Shown: piece by piece, positions 8,807 to 17,452 of the stretch
How positions within the stretch are numbered: position 1 is the first letter of the stretch
How the letters are laid out: each line of letters begins with the position of its first letter
Source of the DNA: Bdellovibrionaceae bacterium UBA6502
GTDB lineage: Bacteria > Bdellovibrionota > Bdellovibrionia > Bdellovibrionales > UBA840
Direction of reading: 5' to 3'
Assembly: GCA_002436415.1 (NCBI GenBank)
Contig: DJMA01000028.1
Location: 62,001-126,000, forward strand
Length of the DNA: 64,000 nt
Translations under genes and position numbers: made by a program
The notes under the pieces: generated by a model
The model's input: only the letters and a program-made list of their open reading frames with translations
What the model was told of the DNA's origin: nothing
The model's database searches: none

Positions 8807-8962
8807 TTATCTAGGCGAACAAGGTACACAGCTAAGATCGTTTTGAATGCTTTGGCCACCATCTTGGAGAACAAATGATTTCTTAGTTTGGTTTTGTGTC
8901 AGAACCAAAATAGAAAACAGAGCCATAAAAAAAACTAGAAAAGACATTCGTTTAAGTGTCAT
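8807..8962 (-). CDS. Small exported peptide, 51 aa
   Basis: Start ATG at 8962 has a near-perfect Shine-Dalgarno (aaaggagg) 4 bases upstream, which decides against the longer reading frame. The protein begins MTLKRMSFLVFFMALFSIL, a signal-peptide-like stretch, and ends in a short polar tail with CVPCSPR. Cys-x-x-Cys at the end could hold a disulfide or metal. No family recognised. It converges on ssb and shares its bidirectional terminator. Confidence 0.6.
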   Translation of the reverse strand: MTLKRMSFLVFFMALFSILVLTQNQTKKSFVLQDGGQSIQNDLSCVPCSPR

Positions 8963-9441
8963 TTTGACCTCCTTTAAGAGTCTCAGCATATATAAGAGCA
9001 AGGCCCGTACCAAGTGACTAGATCCAATATATTCATGCTAGAACGAAATAGATTAGATTCCAAGCAAGAACTACTGAATTTATTACAAACTTTTTTAAGC
9101 CCCCGGTTCATAATGCACCTCATTAGCAGTGGCTAGATGCATTTTAACACCAGCTCTTTCTCTCTATTGCATAAAAGCAGTTAAAACTGACACCAGCACG
9201 GCTTCATCTACTTAAAACTGGCTTCACTGAAGATTGAAAAGTAATTTAAACGGAAGTTCCAGGTTTTGACTTTTAAAAACTTAAAGTGCTACTATAAGAA
9301 TATATTGGCTATTATCACTTGAGATTCAATTAAAGCGCTTTAATACGCAATATATTTAATCATTATTAATTTAACTTATATCTAAACGAAAAAATGATCA
9401 TTTCCTTTTTTTAAACATCTCCCTTATAACATACTCACATT

Positions 9442-9521
9442 AGCCCAGAGGGGGGCTGATGAGGGAAATCAAAAGTCTTATTTTATAGCTGGGTGCCCAA
9501 TTCTGGGGGGAAGAGGGCACC
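9442..9521 (+). promoter_or_regulatory. Candidate structured leader with two hairpins upstream of hmgA
   Basis: Hairpin 1: AGCCC (9442-9446), loop AGAGGG, GGGCT (9453-9457). Hairpin 2: GGTGCCC (9492-9498) with GGGCACC (9515-9521) and a 16-base loop containing six G in a row. A 9-codon frame with a G-rich Shine-Dalgarno lies between them. It does not match any riboswitch consensus I know. Function is unknown. Confidence 0.4.
9459..9488 (+). CDS. Possible 9-residue leader peptide
   Basis: ATG at 9459 is preceded by AGAGGGGGG (9447-9455). The frame reads MREIKSLIL and stops at TAG 9486-9488, directly before hairpin 2. The ribosome-binding site is partly inside hairpin 1. It carries no run of Tyr or Phe codons, so classical attenuation by the hmgA pathway amino acids is not evident. 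This may be chance. Confidence 0.3.
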   Translation: MREIKSLIL

Positions 9522-9652
9522 TGGTTTAGCTCTAAAAATCTTCGCAGAGAAATAAAGCAGTTCTAGAAAAATCCTAGCCAAAACAATTGCAAATGCCTAA
9601 TCTGATTCATAGTAGTTTGTTAGTTAACAATAGTATTTATCAGGGGGAAGCT

Positions 9653-10933
9653 GTGTCTAATTTAAAAATGACTGGTTTTGGAAATCACTTTGAGTCTGAG
9701 GCAATTCCAGGACATTTACCCATTGGCCAAAACTCCCCACAGCAAGTAAAAGCTGGTCTATACGCAGAACTTCTCACCGGAAGTGCATTCACTCAGGAAA
9801 GACAGGCCAATAAAAAAGTTTGGCTATACAAGCTTCGTCCTAGCGTTACTGGTACAAAATTAAAAGAAGTGCATTATGAAAAATTCCAATCTTTCGTCAG
9901 TTCTGAATATAACACTCCAGAACAGCTTCGTTGGCTACCTATGCCAGACTCAGCTCCAAACACAAATTTTTTAAATTCTATTTTTACTATGGTTGCTTGT
10001 GGCTCCCCAGGAGAAAGCGGAGGGGCAATCCATCATTATAGTTTCAACACTAGTATGAGAAACCAATACTTCTACAGCGCTGACAGTGAGAGTTTATTCA
10101 TTCCACAAAAAGAAAGTCTAATCATCTCCACTGAAACAGGGAAGTTTCACATCTCCCCTCTCGAGATACTTATTATTCCTAGAGGAATGAAATTTAAAGT
10201 AGATCTCGAAAAAGAAGGCCAAGAGGCAAAAGGATACTACTTTGAAAACTATGGTTTGCCCATGGGCCTACCAGAGCTTGGCCCCATTGGCAGCTCTGGA
10301 CTTGCAAACCCAAGAGACTTTGAAACCGCAAAGGCAGAATTTGAAGAAAAGCTTGGCGAATGTAAGTTAACGCGAAAATTTCAGGGAAGATTTTGGGAAA
10401 ACACCGTCCCAGACAGCCCCTTAGATGTAGTTGCCTGGCATGGCAATTATGTTCCTTTTAAATATGATTTAAGAAAATTTAACACCATCAACAGTGTTAG
10501 TTTTGACCATCCAGATCCAAGTATTTTTACGGTTCTCAGCTCTCCTAGTCCAATCCATGGCAAGGCAAATATGGACTTCGTAATTTTCCCTCCTCGCTGG
10601 ATGGTGGCAGAAAACACTTTCCGTCCACCTTATTACCATAGAAACCTCATGAACGAATATATGGGCTTAATCCATGGCACTTACGACGCCAAAGAAGAAG
10701 GCTTTTTACCTGGTGGCTCAAGCCTACACTCATGCATGAGTCCCCACGGCCCCGAAAAATTGGTTTTTGATAAAGCCACCAAAGCAAAGCTAGAACCGCA
10801 ATACTTAGCGGATACAATGGCCTTTATGTTAGAGGGTCATCACATTTTTAACCCGACAAAACAAGCCATGGAAGCTGGTTTTAAAGACGATAACTATAGC
10901 CAGTGCTGGAGTGGCTTGGATAGAAACTTTTAG
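9653..10933 (+). CDS. hmgA: Homogentisate 1,2-dioxygenase
   Basis: 426 aa, the usual length. It opens the aromatic ring of homogentisate to maleylacetoacetate in tyrosine and phenylalanine breakdown, using Fe(II). The family start SNLKMTGFGNHFESE and GQNSPQ, LYAELLTGSAFT are present. The iron ligands match human His335/Glu341/His371 in spacing: His329 in YYHRN, Glu335 in NEYMG, His365 in SPHGP. I chose GTG 9653 because CAGGGGGAAG stands just before it and homologues begin here; the ATG at 9593 would add 20 unlikely residues. No other gene of the pathway is adjacent. Confidence 0.94.
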   Translation: MSNLKMTGFGNHFESEAIPGHLPIGQNSPQQVKAGLYAELLTGSAFTQERQANKKVWLYKLRPSVTGTKLKEVHYEKFQSFVSSEYNTPEQLRWLPMPDSAPNTNFLNSIFTMVACGSPGESGGAIHHYSFNTSMRNQYFYSADSESLFIPQKESLIISTETGKFHISPLEILIIPRGMKFKVDLEKEGQEAKGYYFENYGLPMGLPELGPIGSSGLANPRDFETAKAEFEEKLGECKLTRKFQGRFWENTVPDSPLDVVAWHGNYVPFKYDLRKFNTINSVSFDHPDPSIFTVLSSPSPIHGKANMDFVIFPPRWMVAENTFRPPYYHRNLMNEYMGLIHGTYDAKEEGFLPGGSSLHSCMSPHGPEKLVFDKATKAKLEPQYLADTMAFMLEGHHIFNPTKQAMEAGFKDDNYSQCWSGLDRNF

Positions 10934-11295
10934 GCCGGAGAAGAGGTTTCTAAACCCTCTTCATTCCATGCGATCATGCCACCTTGAAGATTGTAGACTT
11001 TTGAGAAGCCACTTTCTTTCATATAGTAAACCACAGAGGCGGAACGTTTCCCGCTTCGACAAACGATTACGTACTCATCTTCTTTATCCAAAGAATGAAT
11101 GTATTTTTCTAAATCAGGCCCCATACACACCAGCTTAGCGCCTTCTACAACACCCAATTCCCCGTTCCACTCCTCTTCAGTGCGAACGTCGATTAAATTA
11201 GTGCTCTCTTTTAGTGCATAAACTTGCTTAGAGGAAACTTCAGGAATACCTTCGGTGGAAACATAACTTTCAGAAAAATTGTCTACTTTTGCCAT
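10930..11295 (-). CDS. Rhodanese-domain protein with active-site Cys
   Basis: 121 aa, a single rhodanese domain: NLIDVRTEEEWNGEL, then the catalytic loop VIVCRSGKRS with Cys79, then LQGGMIAW. Such single-domain proteins move sulfane sulfur to cyanide, thiols or partner proteins; the actual acceptor cannot be read from the sequence. No signal peptide, so cytoplasmic. Its 3' end overlaps the end of hmgA by four bases on the opposite strand. Confidence 0.88.
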   Translation of the reverse strand: MAKVDNFSESYVSTEGIPEVSSKQVYALKESTNLIDVRTEEEWNGELGVVEGAKLVCMGPDLEKYIHSLDKEDEYVIVCRSGKRSASVVYYMKESGFSKVYNLQGGMIAWNEEGLETSSPA

Positions 11296-11643
11296 AGCTA
11301 AGTTTATCCCATTTCAGCCCCAGAACAAAGTAATCTTGCTATATTGCTTAGAAATAAACTCATAAGCACTTAAAATTCCATAGTAAAACCTTTAGTCGTT
11401 TTAAGTGGACTCCATCTACAACAACCTACACAGCAAGTTCTCCCGCCTTTGTTTTTTAGGCTTTGATGAGGAAATGAAACAGAATGTAATTTGCACCATT
11501 AGCTTTCCTTATTGCTTTGGCCATTTTCATAAAGATATTACCGGTTTAGGCTTGCTTGCAAAGCATTGGATGACATTTCTAGTTTCGAGGAGGATAGTCC
11601 CTCTTTTGTTAAACCATTCCTAACTTTCAAAGGAAGCATCATT
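11296..11643. other. Intergenic region, no gene seen
   Basis: 348 bases between divergently transcribed genes. It must hold the promoters of both. An open frame at 11405-11623 has no ribosome-binding site or recognisable product. I see no repeat or hairpin of note. Confidence 0.6.
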
Positions 11644-12729
11644 ATGGAAGAACATATTAAAAGCTTGTTCAAAGCTATTCTCAGTAGCTCAATTCTCCTT
11701 CTATCTCTCCAAGGCATAGCCCACGCAAATGTATTTTGTGACGTATCTGCAGAATATCGCCCAAGAGATCCTAATGCAATTCCTGGAAATCAAGTAGTGA
11801 TCACAGAAGCACTCAATGGCAAACAAGAAACCAAGTCTTATGATTTAGTGTATGACTTCATGAAATCAGATCGTGGAGCGGTGTACATTCGTCAGGAAGG
11901 TGATCGCCTAGAAAGAATTAAAAAAGCGAAAGTATACATCGTTTTACTTCACGGTGTGGGAGCCGATTACTCCAACCCTACCTCTATGCTTCATCAATAC
12001 GAAAACTATTCTGGTTATATTCCACCAGAAAAAGCTAGAAGCCTTGCTCAGGAAGAAATTGCTAAACACAATTTTCCTCTTGAAGATGTTTACATCGAAA
12101 TTCTTCCTTTGACAGGAAGTACCTTTGGTGGAACTCCCCATGAGCGAGTGAAAAACATGAAAATCTATACTCGTCCTATCACTGAGCACATTAAAGAAGT
12201 AAAAAAAATAAACCCAAATATCGTAGTCGCTGGGCACGGAAGAAGTTATGGTTCTACTACCCTAGCCGCTATCTCTCACAGAAACCCTGGTTTGTTTGAT
12301 AAATTAACTCTAGTCGCTCTAGGATTAACCAGCTCTGATAACATTAAGAAAAACACCGAAAGCATGAAAGAACACGACGAAACAGACAGCAATCTTGTGT
12401 TGGATTGGGCGTGGTTGAAATGGGCTGACAGAATCTTAATGCAAGAGCAATGGTGGAAGTTAAAAGCCGGTCAAAAAGCTTTTGGCGGCGCGAGAACCTT
12501 AATCTATGTTGGCGAAAGAGATTGGCAGGTCAACCGCTCTGAGAGAAGGTCATATCACCAAATGGCATTTGATAACCCGAATGTTCGCTTTGAGATTGTA
12601 CCAGATTTAGAACACGATGCTACTAGCACTAACACCAAACAAAATACCATTGCAAGAGTAGCAATCATTAAAAACATCGAATCCTTGTATAACTTTTTCT
12701 CTACAACGGATACATTTGAAAAATACTAG
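11644..12729 (+). CDS. Exported alpha/beta-hydrolase-fold protein
   Basis: 361 aa. Signal peptide at residues 1-29 (SSSILLLSLQGIAHA, then NVFC). VYIVLLHGVGADY is the strand plus HG oxyanion turn of alpha/beta hydrolases; AGHGRSYGS holds the nucleophile elbow G-R-S-Y-G (GxSxG). VGERDWQVN and LEHDAT near the end supply a likely acid and His. Substrate unknown; a periplasmic or secreted esterase, lipase or peptidase is possible, and the T2SS genes in the window could in principle export it. Start ATG 11644 follows AAAGGAAG. A bidirectional terminator follows. Confidence 0.72.
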   Translation: MEEHIKSLFKAILSSSILLLSLQGIAHANVFCDVSAEYRPRDPNAIPGNQVVITEALNGKQETKSYDLVYDFMKSDRGAVYIRQEGDRLERIKKAKVYIVLLHGVGADYSNPTSMLHQYENYSGYIPPEKARSLAQEEIAKHNFPLEDVYIEILPLTGSTFGGTPHERVKNMKIYTRPITEHIKEVKKINPNIVVAGHGRSYGSTTLAAISHRNPGLFDKLTLVALGLTSSDNIKKNTESMKEHDETDSNLVLDWAWLKWADRILMQEQWWKLKAGQKAFGGARTLIYVGERDWQVNRSERRSYHQMAFDNPNVRFEIVPDLEHDATSTNTKQNTIARVAIIKNIESLYNFFSTTDTFEKY

Positions 12730-12737
12730 AAAACCAG

Positions 12738-12772
12738 AAAAAAAAGACAAGCACAGTGCTTGTCTTTTTTTT
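12738..12772. terminator. Bidirectional rho-independent terminator
   Basis: AAAAAAGACAAGCA, loop CAG, TGCTTGTCTTTTTT between two convergent genes. The core AAGACAAGC is the same as in the ssb terminator. Confidence 0.9.
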
Positions 12773-13217
12773 AAACCATCTGTTCAGAATTTTCCAACAC
12801 AAGCTTTCCATCATCCAGCCAAGCTTTGGCTTTTCCCATGATTTCCGCCCGAGCCTCTTTAACTTTACTTAGTGCTTGAGGCCCCATCATTTGCATCTCA
12901 TCTTTTAGCATCTTTTTTTTTCGCGAAGAAAAAACAGAGAATATCTTGGATTGATAGTCTTCGCTCATTCCTCTTAACGCTAAACATAGCTTTTGATCAG
13001 AAATTTCTTTTAAAAAATTAGACAGACTTAGGGAGCTAGCAAATGCTAGATCTTCAAATTGAAACATTCGCCTCTCTAGTTCTTCAGCTACATCAGGATC
13101 CGTAGCAGCAATTTGTTTTAACAAATTATCTCTATGCTCTGGGTCTAAACCAGCAAGGGCTTCTAGAGCATGAGTAACTCCAAATTCTGAAACTTTTGAT
13201 TTCTTTGCATTAGACAT
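12771..13217 (-). CDS. Stand-alone FliG-like (middle/C-terminal armadillo) protein
   Basis: 148 aa. MFQFEDLA, then LKEISDQKLCLALRGMSED, FSVFSSRKKKMLKDEMQ and MGPQALSKVKEARAEI follow the order and spacing of the FliG middle and first C-terminal helices (compare the FliG pattern MFVFEDI, LALKGAS, MGPVR). The N-terminal domain that binds FliF and the C-terminal torque helix are both missing. So it is a short FliG relative, not the flagellar switch protein itself. It may bind FliM, or have another job. No flagellar gene is near. AAGGG precedes the ATG. Confidence 0.7.
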   Translation of the reverse strand: MSNAKKSKVSEFGVTHALEALAGLDPEHRDNLLKQIAATDPDVAEELERRMFQFEDLAFASSLSLSNFLKEISDQKLCLALRGMSEDYQSKIFSVFSSRKKKMLKDEMQMMGPQALSKVKEARAEIMGKAKAWLDDGKLVLENSEQMV

Positions 13218-13318
13218 AAGCCCTTATCGGCCTAGGTCTAATTAAAATGTAGGGATATCTCAAATCGAAACAGCGACAAATACGAATTAAATAACAAAGG
13301 CAACTTTGTCGTAAAAAA

Positions 13319-14305
13319 TTAATCTAAAAAACTCACAATGCTTCTGCCGCTATGCTTAGCTTGCAGAATGTCTTGGCAAAGCTCTGGCACTTGCTCTAAG
13401 CCTATCACTTGTTTTTCTATTTTTGTTAAAGCCTGCATAAAGCTCTTATCTGCAAATAGGTCACCCCAAAGATCACGTCTTAATTTCATTGGACTGTTAG
13501 CACTACTAACACCTAGCAGATTCACACCACGTAAAATATGAGGCATGACCGAGGAACTAAAAAATGCATCACTCGCCAATCCAATGGAAGCAACACTTCC
13601 AAAAAGATCTATATGAGAGAGTAGTTTCGCCAAATACTGACCGCCTAAATTATCGATGGCCCCTGCGTACAAAGCCTTTCCAAGAGGAGTCTCTTTTTTT
13701 GCTATCTCTAACTCATCAAATCGACAAACTTCGTTTGCTCCGAGATTTTTTAGATACTCGAACTTTTCTTTTTTGGAACTAATGGCAATCACATCATATC
13801 CGGCAGATGCCAATAAAATCACAGAAAAGCTTCCAACACCACCACTAGCCCCAGTCACCACCACTGGTTTATCTTTGGGTAAATCATTTTTTACAAGCTG
13901 ATGCATTGCTAACTTGGCAGTATATCCAGCCGTACCAATACACATACAGTCTTCAAGAGATATATGCTCAGGGACTTTTACCAATAAATCTTCGGGTGCA
14001 TACAAAACACCACACAAACCGCCATCTCTGGTTTCACCAAAACCTGAGCCATTCACTAATACTTTAGAGCCAACAGGAAAACCATTTGAACTAGAACTTT
14101 CCACAACACCAGCTGCATCAATGCCTGGGATCATTGGATAGGACTTTAAAATTTTTGACTCTCCCAAAACAGCCAAAGCATCTTTGTAATTTATAGAACT
14201 ATACTGAACGCGAATCTTAAGGTCAGTATCATTTAGCTTCTTGGGGCTCAACTCCCCAATATGATAAGTGTTTTTTTCTTTTGATTTAACTAAGATTCCC
14301 TGCAC
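13319..14305 (-). CDS. acuI: AcuI/YhdH-family NADPH-dependent quinone oxidoreductase-like reductase
   Basis: 328 aa MDR-family enzyme without zinc. YSSINYKDALAV, PGIDAAGVVE, NGSGFGETRDGG and the NADPH-binding VVTGASGGVGSFSV are the signatures of YhdH/AcuI, which reduces acryloyl-CoA to propionyl-CoA. The start is GTG at 14305, inside the 3' end of the upstream gene (20-base overlap), so translation is probably coupled with the HExxH protein gene at 14286-15866. Physiological substrate in this organism is uncertain. Confidence 0.85.
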   Translation of the reverse strand: MQGILVKSKEKNTYHIGELSPKKLNDTDLKIRVQYSSINYKDALAVLGESKILKSYPMIPGIDAAGVVESSSSNGFPVGSKVLVNGSGFGETRDGGLCGVLYAPEDLLVKVPEHISLEDCMCIGTAGYTAKLAMHQLVKNDLPKDKPVVVTGASGGVGSFSVILLASAGYDVIAISSKKEKFEYLKNLGANEVCRFDELEIAKKETPLGKALYAGAIDNLGGQYLAKLLSHIDLFGSVASIGLASDAFFSSSVMPHILRGVNLLGVSSANSPMKLRRDLWGDLFADKSFMQALTKIEKQVIGLEQVPELCQDILQAKHSGRSIVSFLD

Positions 14306-15866
14306 TTCTTACCCCAATGATAAAATTAGATCGTTCTAATTCATCTATTACACTAGGGGCTAAGCCTTCAACTTGTCCAGTTTTTAAATACTTTTTTAAT
14401 GCTAAAAATTCAGACTTTGCCAAAGGGAAAAAATGGTAGGAGCTTCTACCAGGTATTTTTAAATAAACCACTTCACCAGAAATCCCACCCGTTTCTAAGT
14501 TCAAATCACTTAAGTCTTTTTCGCTAAGATCAATGCACTCTAGGTATGGATGGAAGCTCGCAGCTGTTTGAAACTTATTTTCTGTATATTGGATTTGGTG
14601 AAAATTAGATTTTTCTGTGCAGAAAAATCCCTCTTTTTGGAAACTAGATAATTCTTGGTGTTCAATGCTCTCTAAAAACTGACAAAACCTCTTGGCCAAG
14701 CTGGATCGTTGCCAAAAGTTTTTCGATCTTGTAAATGCAAAAACCAAGTTTTCTCTTTCCTGTTTGGCAAGCTTTGCCAAAGACTCCTGAAAACAAACAC
14801 TCAAATTACTTTCAATAGCATCAATATCGTGACCATAAGTTGGGTGAAAATCATAGCCTAAGGCAAAAAACTTTTTAGGAGCTATTAGCTCATATTCTTC
14901 ATAAAGTTTTTCATAAAAACTAACAAAACTATCAATCATGGACTTTGAATCCTGATTTTCTAAAATAGAAAAACCGGCAAACAATTTATCACTTAGTTCT
15001 CCTTCACCACAAAGCCTAGCCATCTGCAATAAGCGCATTGCTAAGTCCTGCTTGAGATACTCAAGGGAATCCATGTCTACTGGTGGAAGATCTTCATTTT
15101 CCGTTAAAGCATTAAACAAAACTTCGGACTGCCCTAAAAACTCAGAAATATTATGATACACTGGGTTTTTGCTAAAAAACTTCTTAAAAACATTATCAAT
15201 GAATGGATCTCGTAAACGATCTCGATGACTCTGCAAATACAAATGAGCGTCAGAGGCTAAATTGATTCCGTGAAAAATCAATTCGCCACTTGTCTTATTT
15301 TTTAAACTGTTCTCGATGCTTCTCTTTTCTCTTTCAAAAAACTCTCTTGCAGAATTTAATAAATAGGAATCAGCACTTTCAGCTTCATTGTCTTGCAAGC
15401 TCAGACAGTCTTGGCAATGTTCAGATAAAAAACTAGTGGAGCCTTGGTGTTTTTCACACTTCACAGCCCAAGCTTCATCTAAAAAATAGTAAAGCGCTAC
15501 CGGTAAGCCTTCACTGATTCTCGCGCCTAATAAAACCTCTAAATCAGTCGCCTGTTTGTGATAGAAAAAACCCAAAAGGTTATGAAGTAACTCATGAGCA
15601 CTCCATTTAGGATGGTGGCCAGGATGAAAACTAGCCACCAAACAATCGGTGCGAAAATCACTAAATTTATCCTCGAGCACTGAATAGCCATCAAAGCTCT
15701 TGATCGCTTCTTCTGAACTTCCTCCCCACACTTCTGGTACAGGTAAGCTATATCTACTCTCAAAATGACTAAAAAAAAGGGAACGCTTTTTCGCTTGATC
15801 AAAGACCCATTTAGAATAAGGGGATCTCAATTGGTCTGATTTAGGAATCCAGTCTAAATTCATCAT
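14286..15866 (-). CDS. Unrecognised protein with HExxH zinc-protease-like motif
   Basis: 526 aa, no signal peptide or membrane helix. Residues 88-95 read WSAHELLH: His91, Glu92 and His95 form HExxH, with Glu119 in ISEGLPVALYYF 24 residues on, a spacing allowed for gluzincin metallopeptidases. A Cys/His group follows (Cys137, His140, His150, Cys151, Cys154). The last 90 residues look like a small winged-helix-type domain ending in GVRSAGNLS. I do not recognise the family. Two ATG codons stand in tandem at the start, without a Shine-Dalgarno. The next gene, acuI, overlaps its end by 20 bases. Confidence 0.55.
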   Translation of the reverse strand: MMNLDWIPKSDQLRSPYSKWVFDQAKKRSLFFSHFESRYSLPVPEVWGGSSEEAIKSFDGYSVLEDKFSDFRTDCLVASFHPGHHPKWSAHELLHNLLGFFYHKQATDLEVLLGARISEGLPVALYYFLDEAWAVKCEKHQGSTSFLSEHCQDCLSLQDNEAESADSYLLNSAREFFEREKRSIENSLKNKTSGELIFHGINLASDAHLYLQSHRDRLRDPFIDNVFKKFFSKNPVYHNISEFLGQSEVLFNALTENEDLPPVDMDSLEYLKQDLAMRLLQMARLCGEGELSDKLFAGFSILENQDSKSMIDSFVSFYEKLYEEYELIAPKKFFALGYDFHPTYGHDIDAIESNLSVCFQESLAKLAKQERENLVFAFTRSKNFWQRSSLAKRFCQFLESIEHQELSSFQKEGFFCTEKSNFHQIQYTENKFQTAASFHPYLECIDLSEKDLSDLNLETGGISGEVVYLKIPGRSSYHFFPLAKSEFLALKKYLKTGQVEGLAPSVIDELERSNFIIGVRSAGNLS

Positions 15867-15930
15867 AGGAGGATTCTAAATAAAACAGCTGGTGATTCAA
15901 AGATTTATATCGGCAAAAGGAAAGTTTTCA

Positions 15931-16119
15931 TCATAGATTAAATAGCTGTTGAAAAACAGAGGAATCCCCTACCCAATACCAATCCAAATGAATGCTTCTA
16001 GTGCTTCTCTTTAAATCTAGGGCCTTACATTCTTCGCCTTTCAGCGCCCCCAATTTAGTGACATATACCCTAACGTTTTTTTGACGAAGTTGTTTTCTAA
16101 TTTTACATTTAAACATCAT
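15931..16119 (-). CDS. Small hypothetical protein, 62 aa
   Basis: A short frame with tandem ATG codons preceded by AAAGGAAGAG, a good Shine-Dalgarno, which is the main support. The N-terminal third is basic (CKIRKQLRQKNVRVYV), the rest neutral with two Trp. No signal peptide and no recognised family. It may share the transcript of the gene at 14286-15866, 64 bases downstream. Confidence 0.5.
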   Translation of the reverse strand: MMFKCKIRKQLRQKNVRVYVTKLGALKGEECKALDLKRSTRSIHLDWYWVGDSSVFQQLFNL

Positions 16120-16302
16120 CTCTTCCTTTTTAAGAACTTACTAGTATTATCGGTTATCTTGAATGAAGTCTGAGTAGATGTTTTGATGATCAAGAAGGCT
16201 TTACATTGAACCGCCAAACTGAAACGATTCTTAAATTTTCTTCTTAACATTTTCCCAAAAAGAAGGAAAACTAAATAGAAAGTAAATAAAACAGGAGATA
16301 GT

Positions 16303-17418
16303 GTGCTTAGGTGGCGAGATGAAATTAACAAGAACTTCAATCGAATTGTAATAAAATTAGGTTCCAATTCCATCACCAAAACAAGTGGCGGTATAGACTC
16401 CAACAAAATAAAAGCCATTTGTGAAGGCATTAAAGAACTACACAAAGAAAAAAAAGAAGTAATATTAGTTTGCTCAGGGGCCATACAAACAGCCCGAGGG
16501 ATGATTAAAAGCAAATCGCAAAGACTGAGTCAGTTACAAGCTCTAAGCTCCATAGGTCAAAATCAAGTGATCACAGCCCTGCAAAGTGAGTTCAAAACAG
16601 AGCAAAGCCCCATTGGCCAAATACTCCTAACCCATGAAGACTTCAAGAGCTCAGAGAGGTATTTTAATTTACAAAACACAATCAATGAACTCTTAAATTG
16701 GAAGGCTCTTCCAGTAATAAATGAAAATGATAGCATAAGTTTCAATGAAATTAGCCTAGGTGACAACGATCAACTCGCCGCTTTAATTTCTGAAAACTGT
16801 AATGCGGATTTACTACTGCTGCTAACAGAATCAAAAGGCTTGTACACCGCCCACCCCGACTCGCCTGGCGCAGAACATATTCCCTTTATTGAGTACAATA
16901 AAGACCTAAGTTTTATTAAAACCATGAATAAAAGCATCGCAGGTCGCGGAGGCATGAAGACCAAACTAGAGGCTGTACGCAAACTAAGCCCTTTAGGGGT
17001 ACCAGTAATAATCGCTGATTATCGCTGCCCTTCCCCAGTGCTAGAAGCGCTTTCTAGCTCTGAAACATCAAGCTTTTTTGAAGCGGCCCCTGAAAAACTC
17101 AACAAGAAAAAGGCTAGGCTCCTCACCAGCGTAAAAGAAAACTGCTACATAAAAATAGACAAGGGAGCTGCCCAGGCCTTACAAAAAAACAAAAGCCTTC
17201 TCCCGGTTGGTATTAAAGCCGTACACGGCCGCTTTCAACGTGGCGACGTTGTTAAGGTATTTCATTCTAGAAGCCTGATCGCTCAAGGAATTGCTGAATT
17301 TAGCTCTACAGAACTAAGAAAGCTGCTAAACACCGATCTAAGTGCTGACTACCCCGAGAAATACAACCTACCCTCACGGGTCTTCATCCATAAAAACAAT
17401 CTCCTTCAAAAAAAATAG
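16303..17418 (+). CDS. proB: Glutamate 5-kinase
   Basis: 371 aa. First step of proline synthesis: ATP-dependent phosphorylation of glutamate. The amino-acid-kinase domain shows IVIKLGSNSIT, VCSGAI, LPVINENDSIS, GDNDQLAALI and the IAGRGGMKTKLEA loop. The last 90 residues form the PUA domain (LLPVGIKAVHGRFQRGDVV) found in long ProB proteins. Start is GTG 16303, five bases after ACAGGAG. proA is not adjacent. Confidence 0.95.
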   Translation: MLRWRDEINKNFNRIVIKLGSNSITKTSGGIDSNKIKAICEGIKELHKEKKEVILVCSGAIQTARGMIKSKSQRLSQLQALSSIGQNQVITALQSEFKTEQSPIGQILLTHEDFKSSERYFNLQNTINELLNWKALPVINENDSISFNEISLGDNDQLAALISENCNADLLLLLTESKGLYTAHPDSPGAEHIPFIEYNKDLSFIKTMNKSIAGRGGMKTKLEAVRKLSPLGVPVIIADYRCPSPVLEALSSSETSSFFEAAPEKLNKKKARLLTSVKENCYIKIDKGAAQALQKNKSLLPVGIKAVHGRFQRGDVVKVFHSRSLIAQGIAEFSSTELRKLLNTDLSADYPEKYNLPSRVFIHKNNLLQKK

Positions 17419-17452
17419 GCAGATATTGCAAAGGCTGTGTTATATTACAGCC

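Larger units (their letters stand above)
8963..9652. other. Long intergenic region with leader elements of hmgA
   Basis: 690 bases without a long gene. The left part is AT-rich and should hold the divergent promoters. The right part (9440-9535) holds two G-rich hairpins and a possible 9-codon upstream reading frame, listed separately. I saw nothing recognisable in 9010-9430. Confidence 0.6.

Noticed and set aside
9456..9470. CTGATGAGGGAAATC, which resembles the hammerhead ribozyme core CTGATGA...GAAA
   Set aside because: There is no room for stem II between the two core parts and no matching NUH cleavage strand nearby; the bases are better read as part of the short leader frame.
11405..11623. 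72-aa open frame
   Set aside because: No ribosome-binding site, no recognisable protein features, and it ends inside the leader of the hydrolase gene.
15866..15871. AGGAGG on the + strand just outside the HExxH gene
   Set aside because: No start codon follows within a usable distance on that strand, so it is not a ribosome-binding site of a hidden gene.
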